Positions 1 to 7,021 are shown, counted from the stretch's first letter. The stretch is DNA of 7,154 nucleotides from Shewanella sp. (GCA_004195335.1 SDWK01000199.1:1-7154), one strand, 5' to 3'. The notes: generated from the letters alone by a model not told the origin. Translations and numbers: made by a program.

Positions 1-213
1 CCTAAAGGAACACCCACTCAAAATGGGAAGTTTGCTGATGCCGCTATCGGAGCTAAAGCGGGCCAACGTGTGCCAGAGCGAGTCAGAGTTTATGAGAAGA
101 TACGAAAAGGCATCTGGTCGTACAACGGAATCTTCCATTTAGTAGATGCTTGGCAAGAACAGGATGAACAGAGAAGAATCTTCAAATTCAAACTAGAAGC
201 CGTGGAAGGTTAA
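1..213 (+). CDS. YDG/SRA-domain protein, C-terminal 70 residues (partial)
   Basis: The reading frame is open from the first base and ends at TAA 211-213; the start lies outside the window. The visible 70 residues match the end of a SAD/SRA (YDG) domain. They contain a PTQNGKF segment, then RVRVYEKI, a YNGIF segment in the position of the family's YDG motif, LVDAW, and a closing FKFKLE strand. SRA domains flip out and bind 5-methyl- or 5-hydroxymethylcytosine. In bacteria they are usually the reader module of modification-dependent (type IV) restriction enzymes, joined to an HNH or PD-(D/E)xK nuclease. Here the SRA domain is at the extreme C-terminus, so any nuclease domain must be N-terminal and off-window. 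The reader role is inferred from the family; whether a nuclease domain exists cannot be seen. The 134-base gap to the next gene suggests a separate transcription unit. Confidence 0.82.
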   Translation, partial: PKGTPTQNGKFADAAIGAKAGQRVPERVRVYEKIRKGIWSYNGIFHLVDAWQEQDEQRRIFKFKLEAVEG

Positions 214-256
214 GAGGATTTTACTATTCCGCCACCTACGTCTATCACTGTTGAGA

Positions 257-279
257 ACGTGCAATTACTCTGTGCACGT
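257..279. repeat. Inverted repeat ACGTGCA / TGCACGT with 9-base spacer
   Basis: Bases 257-263 and 273-279 are exact reverse complements separated by nine bases. No T-tract follows, so it is a poor terminator. Its place about 70 bases ahead of the DUF5655 gene would suit an operator for a dimeric regulator, but no regulator gene is visible here and the repeat is short enough to arise by chance. Confidence 0.35.
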
Positions 280-338
280 CATAACCTGCTGAAGCGAGAC
301 AAAATAATCTAGTACTTTTTTCTGTTATTTATTTGCCT

Positions 339-344
339 GGAGGG
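339..344 (+). promoter_or_regulatory. Ribosome binding site GGAGGG
   Basis: A GGAGGG sequence lies three bases before ATG 348. It decides the start: the in-frame TTG at 333 lies upstream of this Shine-Dalgarno sequence, so the first five residues read from TTG are not expected to be translated. Confidence 0.75.
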
Positions 345-347
345 ACC

Positions 348-1265
348 ATGTCAGACATCAAACTTTTCAAAATCAATAATAGTAGTGTTCTGGAACTCAG
401 CGGAAAGTCCGTCGTTCTTGAGAGATCTCTTCAGGAGCTGATGGAGAAAAACCTCGAAACCTTCCTCGGCGTCCGATTTCTCGCCTCAGAATACTCCACC
501 GGCAAAACCCACGGTGGCCGTATCGATACCCTCGGCATCGATGAAAACGGCTGCCCGGTCATTATCGAATACAAACGCTCGACCAACGAGAACGTCATCA
601 ATCAGGGGCTCTTCTATCTTGATTGGCTGATGGACCATAAAGCCGAATTTAAACTGTTGGTGATGGAGCACTTCGACAAAGAGATGGCTGCCGCCATCGA
701 GTGGTCAGCGCCCCGCTTACTATGCATTGCAGGGGACTTCACCAAGTATGACGGTCATGCCGTCCAGCAGATCAACCGCAATATCGAGCTGATCCGCTAT
801 CGCAAGTATGGCGACGAGATGCTCTTGCTTGAGCTGGTCAATGCGACATCTGCTACGGTAGCGATTGAAGATGAACTTAAACCTCAGAAAACTAAAGCGC
901 AGTACAAAACGGTCAGTATTAAGTTATCTCAGGCGAACTCGTCATTGAGCAACATATATGAAGAATTACAGGCTCACCTTATGGCATTCGGTGATGACGT
1001 ACAAAAGAAGACACTTCAAGACTATTTTGCCTTTAAGCGGCTGAAAAATTTCGCTTGTGTTGAGATCTACAATCAGGCGGAGAAAATTCTAGTCTATGTC
1101 AAAGTCGATCCCGACAGTGTTGACCTGGGCAATAATCAAGGTTTTCTGCGCGATGTGCGGAGCATCGGCCATTTCGGCACCGGCGACTTAGAAATCACTG
1201 TCAAATCTCCTGAAGACCTTGAAAGGGCTAAGGACTATTTATTGAAAAGCTACGAGGCGAGCTGA
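348..1265 (+). CDS. PD-(D/E)xK nuclease-like protein with C-terminal DUF5655 domain
   Basis: This encodes a 305-residue soluble protein. The N-terminal half looks like a PD-(D/E)xK nuclease of the NucS/RecB-like type. D60 lies in the segment GRIDTLGID; E74 and K76 form the E-Y-K of the D-ExK signature; a QGLFYLDWL segment starting at Q86 resembles the QxxxY helix found behind many such active sites. The last 100 or so residues match DUF5655: an FKRLKNFACVEIY strand, a KILVYVKVDP strand, a GHFGTGD turn, and a terminal helix rich in E, K and L. The inferred role is metal-dependent DNA cleavage, but the substrate is unknown. ATG 348 is preferred over TTG 333 because the ribosome binding site sits between them. 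The stop is three bases before the NERD gene, so the two are almost certainly co-transcribed. G+C drops from about 54% in the nuclease part (481-600) to about 41% in the linker (841-960), then rises to about 57% (1141-1200). Confidence 0.85.
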   Translation: MSDIKLFKINNSSVLELSGKSVVLERSLQELMEKNLETFLGVRFLASEYSTGKTHGGRIDTLGIDENGCPVIIEYKRSTNENVINQGLFYLDWLMDHKAEFKLLVMEHFDKEMAAAIEWSAPRLLCIAGDFTKYDGHAVQQINRNIELIRYRKYGDEMLLLELVNATSATVAIEDELKPQKTKAQYKTVSIKLSQANSSLSNIYEELQAHLMAFGDDVQKKTLQDYFAFKRLKNFACVEIYNQAEKILVYVKVDPDSVDLGNNQGFLRDVRSIGHFGTGDLEITVKSPEDLERAKDYLLKSYEAS

Positions 1266-1268
1266 TTC

Positions 1269-2036
1269 ATGAAGATGAAAAAGAAATCTCCCCTTAAAGC
1301 CGCTCCATTAAGGAATCCTGGGCAGTCTGTTCAAGATGAAATTGATGACCTGATCGGCGATAAGTTGTTGCCCTATTATGGTTCGGCTGTGATGTTGACG
1401 TCGATGGCGGGTTATGAGTGGTATGCCACGTGGAAAGAGCTTCCTCGGAGCCCTATCACTTTCTCAATTATGGCGCTCCTAATGGCTCTGTTTGCCGCAT
1501 TTCAAATCGTCAAAGGTCGTCGCAAAATCACACATCTCAAGCAGGGCAGGGATGGAGAGAGGACCGTTGGTCAGTTTCTCGAAAATTTACGTCAAAAAGG
1601 CTTCTTTGTTTTTCACGACCTCGTCGGTGATGGGTTTAATTTAGATCATGTGGTTGTTGGCCCCAAGGGGGTGTTCACCGTAGAGACAAAAACTATCAGT
1701 AAGCCTCAACGAGGAAAGGCCGTTGTTCGCTATAATGGTGAGCAGCTATCAATCAACGGCTTTGTTCCTGATCGAAACCCAATTATACAAGCCAAAGCAC
1801 AGGCGAGTTGGTTAAAAGAACTTCTCGATGAGGGGAATGTGTCCGCTCCGATCAAGCCGGTTGTTGTTTTTCCAGGTTGGTATATCGAAAATGAAAGCAA
1901 TGCCACCAAGGCGACAGTTTGGGTACTAAACCCAAGAGCCTTGCCCACCTATATTGATAATCTTCCCGATCGACTTTCCGACAGTCAAATTGGCTTGATT
2001 AAGAAGATGCTGATACTGCACCTTCGCAAAAGTTAA
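1269..2036 (+). CDS. Membrane-anchored NERD (nuclease-related domain) protein
   Basis: This encodes 255 residues. After a short basic N-terminus come two hydrophobic stretches, about 36-55 and 62-81, followed by the basic GRRK patch; the likely topology is an inner-membrane hairpin with both ends in the cytoplasm. Residues 93-210 carry the NERD signature: G93-R-D-G96-E97, then D126-H-V-V-V-G131 and G134-V-F-T-V-E139-T-K141. D126, E139 and K141 fit the catalytic D-ExK of the PD-(D/E)xK fold. A VVVFPGWYI strand near 200 fits the domain's later core. NERD proteins are thought to act on nucleic acid and are sometimes membrane-tethered; the substrate here is unknown. Translation probably starts at ATG 1269, with GAGG at 1254-1257 eleven bases upstream; ATG 1275 is a less likely alternative. 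The three-base gap to the DUF5655 gene indicates one operon. Confidence 0.87.
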   Translation: MKMKKKSPLKAAPLRNPGQSVQDEIDDLIGDKLLPYYGSAVMLTSMAGYEWYATWKELPRSPITFSIMALLMALFAAFQIVKGRRKITHLKQGRDGERTVGQFLENLRQKGFFVFHDLVGDGFNLDHVVVGPKGVFTVETKTISKPQRGKAVVRYNGEQLSINGFVPDRNPIIQAKAQASWLKELLDEGNVSAPIKPVVVFPGWYIENESNATKATVWVLNPRALPTYIDNLPDRLSDSQIGLIKKMLILHLRKS

Positions 2037-2071
2037 CCGTACTGCTGAGACTTCTTTATCGCGTTTATACA

Positions 2072-2077
2072 AGGGGG
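2072..2077 (+). promoter_or_regulatory. Ribosome binding site AGGGGG
   Basis: AGGGGG lies four bases before ATG 2082. It is a fair rather than ideal Shine-Dalgarno match and fixes the start of the 547-residue protein. The 45-base gap after the NERD gene could hold a secondary promoter, but I see no clear -35/-10 pair. Confidence 0.6.
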
Positions 2078-2081
2078 AAAC

Positions 2082-3725
2082 ATGAATATCGAAACTGCAT
2101 GGGTTAAACCGCCAACCCAGATTGGTGGCCTTGATCACTTAGCTGTCCAAGCTCCGTGTATCAACATTTATGGCCGCCTTCTTCCTGGAATTACCAATGT
2201 CACCGATCGTGCTCGGTACTACAGTTTTTATCCCTGGATAGTGTGGGCATTAGAGCAAGATGGATTCAAGTACAATGCGGATTTTATCGAACAGTTCAGA
2301 CGGGCAGACTGCCTCTTTACTCTAATTGCACAGAGACATTACTTTGTGGCTGGCACTGGGTACGATAAGCATGCCGGTGCAACGGTCGGTAGCGGCAATA
2401 TGGCTGAATTGGTTGCTTTGATTAAGGCAGACAATCCAGTGAAATTGTCTGATGCAGCGCATCAAGGAGATGGTGCTAAGGCTCGGTATTTTAAGAATAA
2501 ACTTGGTGGTCTTGGTCAATACTATCTCGGAGTTTTTTCAGAGCTTGGCATTATGGACGGTAATAGTAGTACCGGCATAAAAAATACCAATCAGATAGGC
2601 AGAGTCGTGGCTGAAGCCATGGATGAGGGGGTAGATCGTGATCTTTTTTTGAAGACGTTATCTGAGGATGATGTTTCAATTGACCGATTGGATCAGTTGT
2701 CCTGCTTTTGCCCCTGCCAGTTAAATAACAGCCCCAAAGAACACCAGCTATTAAAAGACCTATTTTTTGTGCGGGGTCTTTTTAGCGATACCGACACCAT
2801 GCCCCGTCGTAGAAGTCTGCAGTCGATTCTGTACCTTGCCGATGATTTATCTAAGCAGGGACAATCAATTGATCTGAAGCTTTTTCGTGGTTGCGTATAT
2901 AGCGGAGCCTTGCCTGATGGAACAGAATGGGTGCTTCCTGAACGGCTGTTGCACAATCGGGCCCGCTGGGCTGTGTATCAAAGGAACGAGATTCTATCCA
3001 TAGCGGTGCAGGCCATCTTCTCTGTACTCCTTGGTTCCTATGAGGAACTTGGCTACCGTATCGATTCAGTAGAGCAGCTTTGCCAGTGGTTTTTGACCTC
3101 AACAGAGGTTCAGACCTTAAGCGAGACAACATCTCTGGATGGGCTAGTGTCTGATCTGGAGCAGGCTGCGGAGTCTTGGCTACCACCGTTAAGTGACTGG
3201 TCAAATGATCTCCATGAAGTCCAGCTGGCGTACTCTGTCGAAAAACTCTGCGACAGTAAGGATAGCGCAGCTCATCGCCCTAAAATCCTGCAGTCTGCTT
3301 TGAAAATTTTGATTGCCTTGATGAGCAGACCAGAAACTAAAGGGGGATATGAGGATCTTGTTTTCCAGGGTCAGTACTTCAATGTTTACCCTATAAACCT
3401 TAAGTCCTTTCTCCAACATAGTGACCAAACCTGGAGCGATTTCACTGTTAGGGACTGGATTTGTTGGCTTAGTAACCAGTGGGGAGTACAGACGCATTTC
3501 ATGGTGGCGCTTAGGAAGCTGCGTGGTCAGTCTCAATCAACCTTCAGGATTCGCCCTTCGGACAGTGGATTGGAAGTCATCTCCGTCCCCCAAGCCGTCT
3601 TCACCATGCCTCGTTTCAATCAGTCTGTACGCATTCTTAAAGATATCGGTGCACTCGAACAAGATGGAGAAATGTGGAAGACTTCAGAGCTAGGGTTACA
3701 ACTGAAGGAGGTGGGGGATGAGTGA
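2082..3725 (+). CDS. Uncharacterised 547-residue protein, partner of the PLD protein
   Basis: I do not recognise a named domain with confidence. The N-terminus has a striking block at residues 34-53, including LPGITNVT and RARYYSFYPW; a similar PG...T.RARY..F.PWI block occurs, as I recall, near the start of DUF6361 proteins, so distant kinship is possible but unproven. Residues 208-214 read CFCPCQL, three cysteines in five residues, possibly a metal site. The C-terminal third has FRIRPSDSGLEVI, then residues 515-547 with an LKDIGALE...W..SELG..L pattern typical of a small winged-helix module. There is no signal peptide, no clear membrane segment and no Walker motif. The gene ends inside the PLD gene with an 8-base overlap (ATGAGTGA), so both products are very probably made together and may form a complex. 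A sensor, adaptor or regulatory role is inference only. Confidence 0.92.
   Translation: MNIETAWVKPPTQIGGLDHLAVQAPCINIYGRLLPGITNVTDRARYYSFYPWIVWALEQDGFKYNADFIEQFRRADCLFTLIAQRHYFVAGTGYDKHAGATVGSGNMAELVALIKADNPVKLSDAAHQGDGAKARYFKNKLGGLGQYYLGVFSELGIMDGNSSTGIKNTNQIGRVVAEAMDEGVDRDLFLKTLSEDDVSIDRLDQLSCFCPCQLNNSPKEHQLLKDLFFVRGLFSDTDTMPRRRSLQSILYLADDLSKQGQSIDLKLFRGCVYSGALPDGTEWVLPERLLHNRARWAVYQRNEILSIAVQAIFSVLLGSYEELGYRIDSVEQLCQWFLTSTEVQTLSETTSLDGLVSDLEQAAESWLPPLSDWSNDLHEVQLAYSVEKLCDSKDSAAHRPKILQSALKILIALMSRPETKGGYEDLVFQGQYFNVYPINLKSFLQHSDQTWSDFTVRDWICWLSNQWGVQTHFMVALRKLRGQSQSTFRIRPSDSGLEVISVPQAVFTMPRFNQSVRILKDIGALEQDGEMWKTSELGLQLKEVGDE
3705..3713 (+). promoter_or_regulatory. Near-perfect Shine-Dalgarno AAGGAGGTG inside the upstream gene
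   Basis: Nine consecutive bases complement the 3' end of 16S rRNA, four bases before ATG 3718. The site lies within the last codons of the 547-residue protein's gene. It gives the PLD gene strong independent initiation in addition to translational coupling through the stop/start overlap. Confidence 0.85.
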
Positions 3726-6285
3726 ACGTATTTCAATCATCGAAGAGATAAAAAAAGGTGGTTATGAAGCGTCATTGATAACGACCTTCAATGCTTATCT
3801 GCCATTCTACGAAGAGGTTGTCTTACGGAAGCTTATAGGGCAAGGGGTTCAACATAATGTCGTGTTGATGGACTCTGCTCAGTGCTCTCAATCCATATCA
3901 AATCATCCCCCGCGATTGGCCGGTCGGCATTATTCTTTGGTACCAATATCTTCTCCTGGGGCTTTTCATCCTAAGGTCATTCTTCTGTTGGGCAGGAATA
4001 AGGGGGCCTTGCTGGTCGGGAGTCATAATCTGACTTTGTCTGGTTTTGGTTACAACCGCGAATTGACGAATATGATTCGGGTGCAAGGCAAGGATGATCC
4101 TGAGGCTATTGCCGTTACCCAAGCTGTCTGGCGGCAAGTATTGGGCTGGGTTGAAGCCCAGGGGGATAACCTACCAGGCCATCTATCCGAAATGGTCTTG
4201 AAACTCAAAGATTTTGCTCCCTGGTTAGGCGAACAACAGGAAGAGCTTCCTGCTACCTGTAGGCCACTTAGCACTCAATCTGGTGATCCTAGTCTATGGG
4301 ATCAATTCAGGGAAAACTTCAATGGCATTGCTGATCAAGTCTTGGTGTCTGGCGCTTTCTTCGATGGTCAGTTGAGTTTTTTGAAAAGGGTTCAGCAAGA
4401 TCTGAATCCGAAAAGCATTACGGTTGGGATTGATCCTAAGACAGTTCAAGTCCCATCAGGCAAAGAATTACCGGGGGTCTCGTTTGTGAATGCAAGCTCT
4501 CTCGGCAATGACGAGACTGAAAGCGGATCTACAGGGTATTTACATGCCAAGTCTCTTGCTGTCAGGACTGTTGATGGTGACTTCTATTTAGCAACCGGCA
4601 GTGCGAACCCGAGTGCCCCTGCTTGGCTACGCCCTGGAGTGACTGGCAATACTGAAGTCATGTTATTGAGGCGTGGGCCCGAAGCTGAAGAGGCTGCTCG
4701 AGAACTTGGATTGATGGCAATCCCTGACCTGCCAGAGCTCACTGAGCATGATTGGCAGGAAGTGCAGAAAAACTGGCAAAAAGATATTCAACTAGAGGAG
4801 CAGCGAAAAGCCACAACGGTTGGAATTTGCGTTGCGACTGAACGTGAGATTGTTTTCCCTCTAAACGCGCTCTGTGGCTCTGATCCAATTGATTGCGAGA
4901 TTCTCGGGTTTGATAAGCAGCTTGTGTGTAGTGGTGAAATCCAAAGGGTAGGGGAGGGTTATAGCCTTACTCTTCCTGATGAAAAGATGGGGCTAGCGGG
5001 TTTTGTTTGCTGTTCAGTAGATCAGAAAAACAAAACATTTCTTGTTCATCACCAGCATCAAATTGAGGCGTCGGCTCGAACTGGATCTCAGAGGCGCTTC
5101 CGTGATGCCTTAGCCAGTCTGAGCTCCGACTCACCCGATCTTGAAACACTTATAAAGTGCGTTGATAAAATCATCTTCGCAAAGGCTGAAGATGTAAATA
5201 GAGCTGCCAATCGCGTCAGAACATCAACCTCTACGAGTCAGTCTCCTTCAGATCCTGAGGAGGGGGCGGATCTTTCTATGGATTTGAGTGACACGCGAAA
5301 GGCCAAGAAAAAGTACCGTTTAAGGCACTCTGATGATCTCGCCTATTTGCTGGATGTGCTGATTTACCACCTGCGTTCAGAAGTAGAGGGAGCGGTAGAG
5401 TCGTCGCATGAAAAACGAGATTCCCTTGGTCGTAGCGAAGAAGAGCAGGTAGATGCAGATGATGATGAAGAAATAGAATCTGATGGTGCGGCCTCTGATG
5501 AGATTGCCCTCAAAACACTCTCTTTATGCCATGGGAAGGTTCGCTCGTTGGTCGGCCGGATGATGACTCAGCTTCAGTCCTTAGCTGATGGGAAGGTAAC
5601 TTTTGAGGATGCTGTTGTCAGGCTGACTGGGGTGCTGGCGGTTCTACGGCAGTTACGCAATTGCGACGGGAAAGTCGCGTGGGCGAAGCAAGGGCAAACA
5701 ACTTTTCCTTTAGGGGAGAGAATACGACTTTTCGAGAAAATAGCCGAAACTCTAATTGAAATGCCCAATTCAATTCTGTCTCCACCAGGGTCTGATTTTG
5801 ATGATGCTGATGAGTTGGCTCGTCTCAGGGGCCTTGTTTTGTGGCTTGCGTGGGACAGTGGTGTGCAGCTGATAAAAAAGAAAGCATTTCAAGAATCTCG
5901 CAAGGAGCTGGAGGACCGATTGCGAGCAAAAGGATTGATGCTTTCACTGGCTCAGCTCGTTAAGGATGATGAGGTTGTCGTTGAGGAAGCAAGGCAAAGT
6001 ATCGGGCCATTATGCTCGAGCGATATGGATTGGTTGAATTGGATCTTCTCCGCAGATCAAGCCTTGTCAAAATTCATCTCCGGTGACGAGCACGATTGTC
6101 TCGCCGCAAAGGTCAGCCCTGGTGACATAGGTTTTATTGCCGGGTTGCCACATTTTGGTGCACGGATGATTCTGAGTCTTGATGGTGGGAAGGCCAATTT
6201 AGCCTTTCTTAACAACGACGATGGTTACCGTCGCTTTCAAACGAGCGCCATAAAATTTGCTAGTTTCGATCAATTGATGAGCTGA
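3718..6285 (+). CDS. Phospholipase-D-superfamily protein with two HKD motifs (putative nuclease)
   Basis: This encodes 855 residues. Two PLD catalytic halves are complete. Half one has H84-P-K86, then G101-S102-H103-N104-L-T and E115. Half two has H276-A-K278, then G294-S295-A296-N297 and E313. Two halves in one chain allow an intramolecular active site with a covalent phosphohistidine intermediate. In bacterial defence loci such soluble PLD proteins are usually nucleases rather than lipases, and no signal peptide is seen, so a cytoplasmic nucleic-acid target is inferred. The catalytic part occupies only residues 1-330. The remaining 525 include a polar linker near 500-520, a highly acidic tract at 574-595, and largely helical sequence to the end, with no domain I can name. 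ATG 3718 is supported by the strong Shine-Dalgarno sequence and the 8-base overlap with the upstream gene. No ATPase or helicase motif is present, unlike many PLD-containing systems. Confidence 0.92.
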   Translation: MSERISIIEEIKKGGYEASLITTFNAYLPFYEEVVLRKLIGQGVQHNVVLMDSAQCSQSISNHPPRLAGRHYSLVPISSPGAFHPKVILLLGRNKGALLVGSHNLTLSGFGYNRELTNMIRVQGKDDPEAIAVTQAVWRQVLGWVEAQGDNLPGHLSEMVLKLKDFAPWLGEQQEELPATCRPLSTQSGDPSLWDQFRENFNGIADQVLVSGAFFDGQLSFLKRVQQDLNPKSITVGIDPKTVQVPSGKELPGVSFVNASSLGNDETESGSTGYLHAKSLAVRTVDGDFYLATGSANPSAPAWLRPGVTGNTEVMLLRRGPEAEEAARELGLMAIPDLPELTEHDWQEVQKNWQKDIQLEEQRKATTVGICVATEREIVFPLNALCGSDPIDCEILGFDKQLVCSGEIQRVGEGYSLTLPDEKMGLAGFVCCSVDQKNKTFLVHHQHQIEASARTGSQRRFRDALASLSSDSPDLETLIKCVDKIIFAKAEDVNRAANRVRTSTSTSQSPSDPEEGADLSMDLSDTRKAKKKYRLRHSDDLAYLLDVLIYHLRSEVEGAVESSHEKRDSLGRSEEEQVDADDDEEIESDGAASDEIALKTLSLCHGKVRSLVGRMMTQLQSLADGKVTFEDAVVRLTGVLAVLRQLRNCDGKVAWAKQGQTTFPLGERIRLFEKIAETLIEMPNSILSPPGSDFDDADELARLRGLVLWLAWDSGVQLIKKKAFQESRKELEDRLRAKGLMLSLAQLVKDDEVVVEEARQSIGPLCSSDMDWLNWIFSADQALSKFISGDEHDCLAAKVSPGDIGFIAGLPHFGARMILSLDGGKANLAFLNNDDGYRRFQTSAIKFASFDQLMS

Positions 6286-6328
6286 AATCAGGCGTTTATT
6301 TTTTGTTTGCTGAGAAAGAAAGATTGAT

Positions 6329-6949
6329 ATGCCACGGCAGAATAGAGTCAATCCTTATGGAGAACTGATAGCCGTACCCTCTTATGGCCAATTCATGGGG
6401 AACAGGGGTGTGCTGCATAACAATAAAGGTGAATTAACCTCAAAGAGGTGGGTTGGTAAGCGTTGGATTATTTGTCTTACAAAATTTAAGGGGGAACAGC
6501 GCACCTAGATGTCTCCAGGGTGTTACACGGAATTGTTTTTCCATGATGAGGCCGTTGCTATGTCTGCCGGACATCGTCCGTGTGCTGAATGTCGTCGTGA
6601 CAGGTTTAACCTGTTCAAAGAGGCTTGGATTGAAGGAAACAGAGAACATGCGCCCAGCGGCAAGGCCAGCGTCTCTGATATCGACAACCTCCTTCATCGG
6701 GAGCGCGTTGATACGGATTCAAAAGAAAAGCGTACCTATCTAGCCCGGTTAATTGATTTGCCTAGTGGGGTTTTCGTCGCTGTCGCTGGCAAAAGCCTAC
6801 TCTGGTGGGAGGGCAACGCATATCCTTGGCTGCCAACTGGCTACCAATCTCCCGTTGAAGTATCAAAAGAAAATTCTGTAGAGGTATTGACCCCACCATC
6901 ACTGGTTAATGCAATTCGTTGTGGGTATGTGCCAACGGTAGAATTTTAG
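6329..6949 (+). pseudogene. Small CAEC-motif protein gene interrupted by an in-frame amber codon
   Basis: Reading from ATG 6329 gives 59 residues, then TAG at 6506-6508, then 146 more in the same frame to TAG 6947-6949. Together they would be a 206-residue protein. I recognise the pattern as a widespread uncharacterised family of about this length: MPRQNRV near the start, a GNRGVLH segment, then YTELFF and GHRPCAECRR with C85 and C88. The CxxC stretch resembles the zinc-binding segment of Ada-type proteins, so a bound metal is plausible. No frame change is needed to join the halves, so a single base substitution explains the break. The 146-residue second part begins with ATG 6509, directly after the stop, with AGGGGG at 6489-6494 fourteen bases upstream, so it could be made by reinitiation. 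It could also be a silent remnant or an amber-readthrough gene. It starts 43 bases after the PLD gene, in the same direction. Confidence 0.78.
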
Positions 6950-6968
6950 GGGTACGTTTGGGGGTATG
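6949..6968. repeat. Two GGGGTA(C/T)G direct repeats
   Basis: GGGGTACG at 6949-6956 and GGGGTATG at 6961-6968 are near-identical and spaced twelve bases apart, just inside the att-like site. A partial copy, GGGTATG, lies at 6923-6929 within the preceding gene. Short repeats of this GGGTA type near tRNA-integrated element ends often serve as tyrosine-integrase or excisionase arm sites; that role is inferred. Confidence 0.4.
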
Positions 6969-7021
6969 CTGGAATTGCCCGTAACGTAAAACATCGTTAA
7001 AACAGCTACATAGCGATTCAA

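Larger units (their letters stand above)
214..347 (+). promoter_or_regulatory. Intergenic spacer, probable promoter region of the DUF5655-NERD operon
   Basis: This is a non-coding spacer between the SRA gene and the DUF5655 gene. It becomes AT-rich near its end (bases 301-334), as a promoter would, but I could not find a convincing paired -35/-10. The only clear structure is a perfect 7-base inverted repeat at 257-263 and 273-279. A run of six T at 316-321 is not preceded by a stem, so I do not call a terminator. That the downstream operon starts here is inferred from spacing alone. Confidence 0.4.

Noticed and set aside
333..347. TTG start at 333 adding five residues to the DUF5655 protein
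   Set aside because: The Shine-Dalgarno GGAGGG (339-344) lies downstream of this TTG and correctly placed for ATG 348; the resulting MSDIKLF start also fits the family.
480..515. STGKT in the DUF5655 protein as a Walker A P-loop
   Set aside because: The residue five before the GKT glycine is serine, so the [AG]xxxxGK[ST] pattern fails, and the segment precedes a nuclease D-ExK site.
2851..3536. Minus-strand open frames of 111 and 117 codons inside the 547-residue protein gene
   Set aside because: They overlap a better-supported + strand gene, have no recognisable protein features and no convincing ribosome binding site.
3718..6285. PLD protein as DISARM DrmC or a Mokosh component
   Set aside because: No DrmA/DrmB, methyltransferase or helicase is visible nearby, and the protein carries a large unrelated C-terminal half.
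6440..6743. Alternative frames on both strands over the CAEC-motif gene
   Set aside because: Family motifs (YTELFF, GHRPCAECRR) appear only in the frame of ATG 6329; the others are shadows.
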